NCBI GenBank assembly: GCA_007124535.1
Contig: SLEY01000198.1
Coordinates: 1 to 12,148 of the forward strand
DNA from: Planctomycetaceae bacterium
Lineage (GTDB): Bacteria > Planctomycetota > Planctomycetia > Pirellulales > Pirellulaceae
Reading direction: 5' to 3'
Length of the DNA stretch: 12,148 nt
The translations under genes and the position numbers were made by a program. Every line of letters starts with the position of its first letter. Within the stretch, counting starts at the first letter, position 1. The notes beneath the pieces are model-generated. The model was not told the origin of the DNA, did not search any database, and saw only the letters and a program-made list of their open reading frames with translations. Positions 1 to 5,659 of the stretch are shown piece after piece.

Positions 1-75
1 CCCCCGAATCCGTACCAACACCCGCCGCTCGGACTCGGCCGAGACACCCGGCGTCAAAACCTCAGGGACCGTCAT
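1..75 (-). CDS. Unidentified protein, N-terminal 25 codons only
   Basis: An open minus-strand frame starts with ATG at 75-73 and stays open to the window edge, giving MTVPEVLTPGVSAESERRVL and five more residues. A GAGG lies 8 nt before the ATG, which fits a ribosome binding site. The piece is too short to assign a family and has no recognisable motif. It would be read in the same direction as the porin gene upstream, but 331 nt separate them, so a shared transcript is not obvious. The call rests only on the open frame plus the Shine-Dalgarno-like sequence; chance is a real alternative. Confidence 0.4.
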   Translation of the reverse strand, partial: MTVPEVLTPGVSAESERRVLVRIRG

Positions 76-406
76 TCCACCAACCTCAAAACCTACCCCT
101 CTCCAAGGCCACCGCTCCCAGAAACGTTCAGGCAACGGCCAATCCAATTGTCGAAATTTGGCAAATTTGCACCCACCAAGGAATCATTGCCTCTTGTCAA
201 CCTCGGATCGGTGCGAATATCTCGTCCAAACTGTGGGGGCGATCGTGTTCACAATCATACAGAAGAGCAATGCCCAACCTGCGGCTCGCCGTGCGGCCCG
301 ACTGCCGGTTCGAAAGTCGAGCCGGGAATTCCATGCGCCCCGCACGCTGAAAGCGTGAACTCCGGCATCGGGCCGTGCCGCCAACTTGGCTCGATTTCCC
401 GGCGAA
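76..406. other. Intergenic region between porin stop and left-edge gene
   Basis: No convincing gene is seen. It contains a perfect 10-bp palindrome GCAAATTTGC at 161-170, preceded by a related AAATTTG, which could be an operator for the left-edge gene. A small perfect hairpin (CACGCT, loop GAA, AGCGTG) lies at 343-357, just past the porin stop on the minus strand. It has no T-tract, so it is at best a weak transcription end signal. The short frames here have skewed Arg/Ser/Pro composition and no start signals. Confidence 0.5.
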
Positions 407-1852
407 TCAATAGGTCACGACCATGTCGATCGCGAACAGCAGTTGATCCGAACGGTCGCCGGCCCCGAACGGCAGCTCATTGCCGGTTTTTTCGCTCTCT
501 TCCCCGCTGTACCAATCGTAGCGCATTTCGGGACGGAAAAGGATGTTCGGATGGGCGCGCCAGTTCAGGCCCGCAGTCAGGTTGTAGAAGTTGCCGGCGT
601 AGCCGGCGCCTTCCCAGGCGGTCACGCCGTCGATGTTTCCCGGCCCGGCGATCCGGGCGCCGTCATTGTCCCGCATCCATTCGGCACGCAGATTGGCCGA
701 CCAGCGCGGATTGATCTGGTACAGCAGATAATTGTTCAAACCGTACCACGTGGCATCCTCGCCGCCGATCAACGGATTGTTCTTCTCATAACCCAGGTTG
801 TGCACCAGCACGTAACGCAGAGGGTCGGTCAACTGCCGCTGAACCACCAAACTGTAGACAAAGCGGTTGTCGCTGTCGGGCGCATCGACCAGTCGGAAAC
901 TCTGTTTACCGCTGGACAAGGCGTAGGCCAGCGAGGTGCGCTCGTCCAGACTGTTCCAGCGGATCCCGGCCATCACGTCCCAGCTGCTGTTGAACGACTC
1001 GAATTGCATCCAACCGCGGTGCACGCCGGCCTGCAGAGCCACCTGCTCGGTCATCTGCCATTCGCTCAGCACGCCGGTAACCAACTGGGGCACGGTGTAG
1101 CCATAGCTGTAGGAATGCGAGTAGAACGGGTTCAACGGAGCCGGAATCGCTTCGTAGTCCAGGATGCCTGCAAAGTGTCCCAGCTTGACCGACAGGTTGT
1201 TGTAGCCCACTTCCAAATAGAACTGCGGCAAAACCAGTCCGTAGGTCTGGTCATTCAGGCCATTGATGCGGTCCTCCAGACCCTCGTTGATGCCGAACCG
1301 CCAATCGGTACCGTAGATCATGTCGATGTGGCCGCCGAGATCCCAACCGTAGCCGCCCGTATCGACAGGCCGACTCAGGTACAACCACAACTGATTCATC
1401 TGATACTCGCCGTCCAGATCGTTGGCGGCAACCGGGCCGTTGAAGCGGGTCGGGTTGCGCCGGCCATTGAACGTGATCCCGTGCTGCAACCAGCCGCCCA
1501 GCACGATCCCCCGCTGTTCCAGCCAGTGGGGTTGCGGCAGAGTCCACGGCTGATCGGCCTCACGAACCAGGCAGCGGTGGTGCTCAAGCACGGGTGGTTC
1601 GCTCGGTGGCAGGGCAGCGGAGGGCGCCGGTACGGGTGGAGGCGGCGCGGGCGATTGCGGTACCGTCGAGGTTTGCATCGGGCCGGCCGGAACCCCCGCC
1701 GTTGGGGACGGAGGCGGGGGAACGGCCTGATCCTCTTGAACGATGGTGTAATCCAAACCGGCGGCCCCCCGCGGCGGGGCCGCAGGAAGCAAGCCAGCCG
1801 GCAAGCTCAGCAGAAACAACACGACGGGCATCGGCATCCTGATCCGGAACAT
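407..1852 (-). CDS. Outer-membrane beta-barrel porin, BBP2/OmpL-like
   Basis: Predicted 481-residue outer-membrane channel. The chosen ATG (1852) gives a signal peptide: MFRIRMPM, then a hydrophobic VVLFLLSLPAGLLPAA stretch with a likely cleavage in APPRGAAG. A Pro-rich linker (about residues 37-90) follows, and then a barrel rich in alternating aromatic and glycine strands (GGWLQHGITFNGR, WDLGGHIDMIYGTDWRFG, YLEVGYNNLSVKLGHFAG). The last residues are DMVVTY, ending in the aromatic residue usual for barrel proteins. The pattern matches the putative beta-barrel porin-2 family (PF07642, formerly DUF1597), which is expanded in planctomycetes. A GAGAG lies 7 nt before the start. The frame extends 91 codons further upstream, but that part lacks protein character and would bury the signal peptide. 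The substrate cannot be told from sequence. The gene is divergent from the acidic lipoprotein gene. Confidence 0.88.
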   Translation of the reverse strand: MFRIRMPMPVVLFLLSLPAGLLPAAPPRGAAGLDYTIVQEDQAVPPPPSPTAGVPAGPMQTSTVPQSPAPPPPVPAPSAALPPSEPPVLEHHRCLVREADQPWTLPQPHWLEQRGIVLGGWLQHGITFNGRRNPTRFNGPVAANDLDGEYQMNQLWLYLSRPVDTGGYGWDLGGHIDMIYGTDWRFGINEGLEDRINGLNDQTYGLVLPQFYLEVGYNNLSVKLGHFAGILDYEAIPAPLNPFYSHSYSYGYTVPQLVTGVLSEWQMTEQVALQAGVHRGWMQFESFNSSWDVMAGIRWNSLDERTSLAYALSSGKQSFRLVDAPDSDNRFVYSLVVQRQLTDPLRYVLVHNLGYEKNNPLIGGEDATWYGLNNYLLYQINPRWSANLRAEWMRDNDGARIAGPGNIDGVTAWEGAGYAGNFYNLTAGLNWRAHPNILFRPEMRYDWYSGEESEKTGNELPFGAGDRSDQLLFAIDMVVTY

Positions 1853-2210
1853 GTCGCACTCTCGTAGTTGAGGGGCATCCTTTCGCACTCCCATACGGAC
1901 CGGACACGTCGCCATGGTCTCGGAGTGCCGCGCGGGTATCCTGCAGCGTGTTCTTCGGTACCTGCGTGTGGCGAATTGACCGTATGTTGCCGGGCGGGCT
2001 GCCAAGCGGGGGGAGGAAGAGTCGGGTCGTAGGGAATGCCGCAAGTTTGTGGGTCTTGCCAGTGCGAAGGAACTCTCCAGAAAAACCCAAGATGACCAGG
2101 AATAAACCCGCTTAGCGCGACTCATTCCAATAGGTAGCGGATACGAAGTGGCCGCGACAAAACGGCCACACCCACGAGATTTCTTTCTTCAACAGCGGAG
2201 GGGTTTCGCC
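1853..2210. promoter_or_regulatory. Divergent intergenic region between porin and lipoprotein genes
   Basis: This 358-nt gap must hold the promoters of both divergent genes. I could not find a convincing sigma70 or sigma54 promoter on either strand. A perfect 7-bp hairpin, GTGGCCG with loop CGACAAAA and CGGCCAC, lies at 2148-2169 and would sit in the 5' leader of the lipoprotein mRNA. The lipoprotein ribosome binding site GGAGG follows at about 2197-2202. Confidence 0.45.
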
Positions 2211-2462
2211 ATGCAGCGTTTGGCCATGTTACTTGTTCTGTTAAGTCTCGGAATGTTGTCTCTGTCAGCCGGGTGCACGCCCGACCCGGGCGTGGAGCCG
2301 ACCCCGGATCCCACGGTCGCACCCGAAGACCCCCACGTGACCACGGACGTGCTGGATGACGCGGCGCCCGAAGTGGAAGACGAGGCGGACGACGTCGAGG
2401 AGCCGGACGAGGACTCCGCAGATGCGGACACCGAGGAAGGGGCGGACGAAACGGAGGATTAG
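2211..2462 (+). CDS. Small acidic lipoprotein
   Basis: An 83-residue protein with a classic lipoprotein signal: MQRLAM, a Leu-rich hydrophobic core, and a lipobox LSAGC with the lipidated Cys at residue 22. Signal peptidase II should cleave before that Cys. The mature chain is a short TPDPG/PTPDP linker followed by an almost uninterrupted Asp/Glu-rich tail (roughly residues 40-83), so it is strongly negative and probably disordered. The start at 2211 is supported by GGAGG about 8 nt upstream; the frame extends a little further upstream but without a signal sequence. No family was recognised. The tail could bind cations or basic partners, but that is speculation. The gene is divergent from the porin gene and ends in TAG. 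Confidence 0.72.
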   Translation: MQRLAMLLVLLSLGMLSLSAGCTPDPGVEPTPDPTVAPEDPHVTTDVLDDAAPEVEDEADDVEEPDEDSADADTEEGADETED

Positions 2463-2543
2463 TCTGCCGGGAACGCGCGCCTCAAGCTGCGAATGGCAAC
2501 CGTGCGGGTTGAGGACGAGTTGCCCGGATGCCCGGATCAAGCC

Positions 2544-2585
2544 AAGGCGGCAGAGTCGGCAAAATGGACGCGACTCTGCCGCCTT
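2544..2585 (+). terminator. Strong hairpin downstream of the lipoprotein gene
   Basis: A perfect 15-bp inverted repeat: AAGGCGGCAGAGTCG (2544-2558) and CGACTCTGCCGCCTT (2571-2585), with a 12-nt loop. It begins 81 nt after the lipoprotein stop. Only a short T run (CCTTTG) follows, so it is a plausible but imperfect intrinsic terminator. A second, smaller inverted repeat, ATGGCAGC / GCTGCCAT, follows at 2591-2598 and 2622-2629. Together they could end transcription between the convergent lipoprotein and guaA-side transcripts. Confidence 0.5.
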
Positions 2586-2628
2586 TGTGCATGGCAGCCG
2601 CAACGTGCGCACCTCACGCGTGCTGCCA

Positions 2629-3147
2629 TCAAGGAGGGGTCGTGCCGGGTCGGGCCAGCAGGTCGCGTAGGTGCTCGGGAAATTCGTCGGGGCCGACGGG
2701 AGTTCGAGCGGCAGTCGGTACAGCCGCTGTTCGACTTCCTCGGGAACCGTTCCACAGATCCGTGCCAGTTGCGCCAAAAGCACTACTGCCCCGCCCTTTG
2801 TCTGCCCCCCGTTCTTCATCATCCAGTCGATCAGCCGGAAGATCTCGCGCACTTCGTCCGGATTCTACGCGAGATCGTACAGTTTGCGCACCAGTTGCCA
2901 TTTGGCCCGGTAACGCCCGGTCGGATCACCGGCAGTGCGCAGCGCGGCGATCTGGGCACGAGCCACCTGGACCGGCAGCGAATGATCGTCCCCCCAATCG
3001 CTGTCGAGCTTGTCGATCAACTTGCAGACCGGAAACCGCAGTCGGCATCCCTGCTCACGAACCTCCCAGTTCCGCACCGTAGTACGGGTTCCGATAGGAA
3101 TACAGCCCCGTCTCGCCTATCCGGCGCTCCCTGGGGTAGCGGGTACC
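2629..3147 (-). pseudogene. Degraded Rpn-like PD-(D/E)XK nuclease / transposase-type protein
   Basis: Conserved pieces of one protein lie in minus-strand order but are broken. The first is ETGLYSYRNPYYGAELGGS, followed by a stop and a frame change near 3055-3077. Next comes REQGCRLRFPVCKLIDKL, then IAALRTAGDPTGRYRAKWQL and VRKLYDLA, an in-frame TAG at about 2862-2864, and NPDEVREIFRLIDWMM. A 69-bp in-frame stretch (2748-2816) then separates DWMM from VPEEVEQRL, which should be near neighbours. Another frame change seems to follow, leading to VGPDEFPEHLRDLLA and a stop near 2629. The order (FPVVKLID, then GRYRxKxxLVRxLY, then LFRFIDWLxxLPEE) is what I remember of the Rpn/DUF4351-type family common in planctomycetes and cyanobacteria. 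The N-terminal nuclease core is missing: similarity begins right beside the inverted-repeat element at 3152. It is clearly non-functional. Confidence 0.72.
2748..2816 (-). other. 69-bp in-frame insertion inside the Rpn-like pseudogene
   Basis: On the minus strand this stretch encodes KNGGQTKGGAVV and then LLAQLARICGT, between IDWMM and VPEEVEQRL. In the family as I recall it, the DWMM motif runs almost directly into LPEE. The length is a multiple of three, so the frame is kept. It could be a duplication, a small insertion, or a lineage-specific loop. The boundaries are judged by eye from the protein pattern. Confidence 0.35.
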
Positions 3148-3151
3148 GAGA

Positions 3152-3226
3152 AAAAAAGTGTCAGGACTCATTCGTGCGAAGCACCCTGCGGGCCGGTCTC
3201 CGGCAAATTCGTCCTGACACTTTTTT
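3152..3226. repeat. 16-bp inverted-repeat element, REP/MITE-like; possible guaA terminator
   Basis: Arms AAAAAAGTGTCAGGAC (3152-3167) and GTCCTGACACTTTTTT (3211-3226) are perfect inverted copies enclosing 43 nt. The interior holds a further hairpin, GCCGG-TCT-CCGGC (3192-3204). Each strand ends its outer stem in a run of T, so the element could terminate transcription from both sides; for guaA it starts 19 nt after the stop. Such short palindromic elements resemble REP or MITE sequences. It sits exactly where the Rpn-like pseudogene loses its 5' half. Only one copy is visible here, so mobility is inferred. Confidence 0.65.
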
Positions 3227-3246
3227 CGCGCTCTTTTTTCGCGCTC
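3221..3246. repeat. Two tandem copies of a 13-bp unit overlapping the guaA stop codon
   Basis: TTTTTTCGCGCTC occurs twice head to tail (3221-3233 and 3234-3246). The first copy shares its T run with the right arm of the inverted-repeat element. The last two bases of the second copy are part of the guaA TGA (minus strand 3247-3245). This looks like a slip or insertion duplication at the edge of the element. Confidence 0.75.
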
Positions 3247-4828
3247 ATTCCCACTCGATGGTTGCTGGCGGCTTGCTGCTGATGTCGTAACAGACTCGGT
3301 TGACGCCTCGGACTTCATTGATGATCCGTGTCGAAATCCGCGCAAGGACTTCGGCCGGCAGACGGCTCCAATCGGCGGTCATGAAATCGTCCGTATGCAC
3401 GCAACGGACGGCCACCGCGTCATCGTATGTGCGTGCGTCGCCCATCACCCCGACACTCTGCACCGGCAGCAGCACGGCGAAAGCTTGCGACGTTTCGAGA
3501 TACAAACCGGCCGCCTTGATCTCCTGGACCACGATCGCATCGGCTTCCCGCAGGACATCCAGCCGCTCGCGCGTCACTTCGCCCAAACAGCGAACGGCCA
3601 AGCCGGGGCCGGGGAACGGATGACGCCAGACGACATCGTCCGGCAGCCCCAGTTCCAATCCCAACTTCCGGACCTCGTCCTTGAACAGGTCCCGGAGCGG
3701 TTCGACCAACTCAAACCCCAACTCATCGGGCAGCCCGCCCACGTTATGATGCAATTTGATCGTCGCCGCCGGACCATCCGGAGCGGCGCCGCTTTCAATC
3801 ACATCCGGATAAAGCGTTCCCTGAGCCAGGAAGCGCGCGTTCTCGATCTTGGTCGCCTCCTGCTTGAAACACTCGATGAACGCGTGACCGATGCAGCGCC
3901 GTTTCTGATCTGGATGAACGATCCCCGCCAACGCGGTCAGGAAACGGTCCCGGGCGTCCACCACATGGAGGTCCGTTTGAAAATGGTTGGAAAACTCGGC
4001 AATCACCGATTCCTGCTCCGCTTTGCGCAGCAACCCGTTATTGACCAGGATGCAGGACAGCTGCCGGCCGATCGCCTTGTACAGCAGGGCGGCGGTCACC
4101 GCCGAATCGACGCCTCCGGACAATCCGCAAATCACCCGCGCGCCCCCGATCTGCCGCCGCATCCGGTGGATCGCCTCGCGAGCGAAATCGCCCAGGCGCC
4201 AGCGCCCCTCACACCCGCAAACCATCGTGACAAAGTTGTGCAGGATCCGACTGCCCTGCGGGGTATGCGTCACCTCCGGGTGAAACTGCAACCCATACAC
4301 CGGCAGACGGCGATGCCGGACCGCGGCCAACGGGCAGGTTTCCGTATGCGCCAGCGAAACGAAATCCTCCGAAACCCGCGCTACCTGATCCCCATGACTC
4401 ATCCATACGTCCGTCTGGTCCATGATCCCGACGAATAAGTGGGGATCTCCCTGAATGAAGCATCGGGTCCGACCGTACTCTCGAGCCGGGCTGTTGGCCA
4501 CCTGACCGCCCAGAATCTGGGTGACCAACTGCATTCCATAGCAGATTCCCAGCACGGGGATGCCCATCTGCAGGATTTCCGGATGACAGCGAGGCGCGCC
4601 GGGCTCGTACACGCTGCTGGGCCCGCCGGAGAGAATGATCCCGCGGGGACGATGGGCTCGGACCCGTTCGGGCGCGATATCGTGCCGCACGATCTCGGCA
4701 TACACATTCTGCTCGCGGACGCGGCGCGCGATCAACTGGGCGTACTGGGAACCGAAGTCCAGCACGAGCACACGCTCGTCGAACACGTCGGGGGAGCCCG
4801 TTAGCGAAGCGGGCGGCACATGGCTCAT
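3245..4828 (-). CDS. guaA: GMP synthase (glutamine-hydrolysing)
   Basis: Makes GMP from XMP, ATP and glutamine, the last step of de novo guanine nucleotide synthesis. The protein has 527 residues, close to the ~525 of E. coli GuaA. The N-terminal class I amidotransferase has the oxyanion GGPSSVY, the nucleophile in LGICYGMQ (Cys96) and the His/Glu pair in HPEV (His183, Glu185). The ATP pyrophosphatase has the P-loop SGGVDS (237-242) and VNNGLLRK. The XMP-binding and dimer region has HHNVGGLP, HPFPGPGLAVR and a C-terminus ending KPPATIEWE. The start at 4828 is fixed by GGAGGG six nt upstream. The frame runs open a further 54 codons without family similarity. All catalytic residues seen are intact. 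The gene lies downstream of the M50 gene with a 183-nt gap holding its own promoter candidate. Confidence 0.97.
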   Translation of the reverse strand: MSHVPPASLTGSPDVFDERVLVLDFGSQYAQLIARRVREQNVYAEIVRHDIAPERVRAHRPRGIILSGGPSSVYEPGAPRCHPEILQMGIPVLGICYGMQLVTQILGGQVANSPAREYGRTRCFIQGDPHLFVGIMDQTDVWMSHGDQVARVSEDFVSLAHTETCPLAAVRHRRLPVYGLQFHPEVTHTPQGSRILHNFVTMVCGCEGRWRLGDFAREAIHRMRRQIGGARVICGLSGGVDSAVTAALLYKAIGRQLSCILVNNGLLRKAEQESVIAEFSNHFQTDLHVVDARDRFLTALAGIVHPDQKRRCIGHAFIECFKQEATKIENARFLAQGTLYPDVIESGAAPDGPAATIKLHHNVGGLPDELGFELVEPLRDLFKDEVRKLGLELGLPDDVVWRHPFPGPGLAVRCLGEVTRERLDVLREADAIVVQEIKAAGLYLETSQAFAVLLPVQSVGVMGDARTYDDAVAVRCVHTDDFMTADWSRLPAEVLARISTRIINEVRGVNRVCYDISSKPPATIEWE

Positions 4829-4960
4829 CGTGTTCCCTCCAGAAACGCGGGCGCCTGCCGCGAATGGATGCAAGTGACACATGGAAGGGGGGCCGGGGTC
4901 ATTTTCGGCGGGGGCCGAACCGCAGGCAGAGCGGCCAACCGAACAGGACTCCCGCCCCCG

Positions 4961-4976
4961 TTGGGCCCAAATTATA
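4961..4976 (-). promoter_or_regulatory. Candidate guaA promoter -10 box with adjacent palindrome
   Basis: On the minus strand a perfect TATAAT (4976-4971) is followed at once by the perfect palindrome TTGGGCCCAA (4970-4961). The palindrome would cover the expected transcription start. No good -35 is seen at 16-18 nt (GGCGAG-like). The leader to the guaA ATG would be about 135 nt and GC-rich. This could be a regulated promoter, with the palindrome as operator, but both elements are short. Confidence 0.35.
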
Positions 4977-5011
4977 AGGCCTGCCCGCAAACTCGCCTAG
5001 TGTGGGCGGTT

Positions 5012-5635
5012 TCAACCGAACCGGGCGAGGACCACGACGGTTAGCACCAGCAGACCGAACGAGAGTAAGGCGGCGCGCGAATCGACTCGCCCCCGAGCTT
5101 GGCCCAGGCCGAAGGACTCCCCCAAACCGTGCCAAAGGAATAGCCCGGCAGGGACCGTCACCACGCCGAAGGCGATCAGGATGCCGAAAGGCGTGCCCGT
5201 GCGCAGCAGGTCCCCGGCATCCCCGGCTCCCGACCAGGCGCCCCCACCCAAATAAGCCCCGTTGGCGATCAAACAAAACCCCGCAAAAAAACGCGCCAGA
5301 TATTGGCCAGGCAGGCGAGCCAACCGGAAGAGGGCCAGCAACACCAATGGCAATAGCACTCCGATCAGGGGTCCGGACCAAGCGACAATCCCGGGGCGGG
5401 GATTGTGGGCCAGATCGGTGCGGGAAAGTTCCAGCGGATGCAGCACGACCTGCGAAACCCGACCGCCGGTGATAAAAGCGCCCATGACATGCCCCAGTTC
5501 ATGGACGACCAGCATTCCCAGCCAGCACAGTGGCAGGAAACTGGCAATCAACAGCACTTGGTAAGCGCGGCGACGTCCGGCCGGTCCCGGGGGAACCGGG
5601 GGTGGCTCGGTCGGTTCGTTCGTATCAGCAGTCAT
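5012..5635 (-). CDS. M50 family (M50B-like) membrane metalloprotease
   Basis: A 207-residue integral membrane protein. A Pro/Glu-rich cytosolic tail (1-20) and RRR precede the first hydrophobic helix, which ends in the zinc motif HELGH (45-49). Further hydrophobic segments lie around 83-105, 113-130, 149-170 and 188-205. The motif NGAYLGGGAW..GDAGDLL (about 125-144) fits the region carrying the third zinc ligand, probably Asp142. The layout matches the compact peptidase M50B-like group (PF13398) of intramembrane or membrane-bound zinc proteases; the substrate is unknown. The ATG at 5635 lies 24 nt after the mutL stop, so the gene is probably co-transcribed with mutL. The ribosome binding site is weak: GAG about 9 nt upstream, with AAGGCGG farther off. 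No link between this protease and mismatch repair is known to me. Confidence 0.85.
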   Translation of the reverse strand: MTADTNEPTEPPPVPPGPAGRRRAYQVLLIASFLPLCWLGMLVVHELGHVMGAFITGGRVSQVVLHPLELSRTDLAHNPRPGIVAWSGPLIGVLLPLVLLALFRLARLPGQYLARFFAGFCLIANGAYLGGGAWSGAGDAGDLLRTGTPFGILIAFGVVTVPAGLFLWHGLGESFGLGQARGRVDSRAALLSFGLLVLTVVVLARFG

Positions 5636-5659
5636 GGCAAATCACTCGGCCGCCTTCTC

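Noticed and set aside
386..1867. Long plus-strand frame of 493 codons
   Set aside because: It is antisense to the porin, has Val/Gln/His-rich shadow composition and no signal or domain; the minus strand encodes a clear barrel protein.
1853..2125. 91-codon N-terminal extension of the porin
   Set aside because: It would hide a clear signal peptide and has no protein-like pattern.
3395..4438. Plus-strand frame of 347 codons
   Set aside because: It is antisense to guaA and has no recognisable motif.
4829..4960. Purine riboswitch in the guaA leader
   Set aside because: No three-way-junction pattern with the conserved loop sequences was found.
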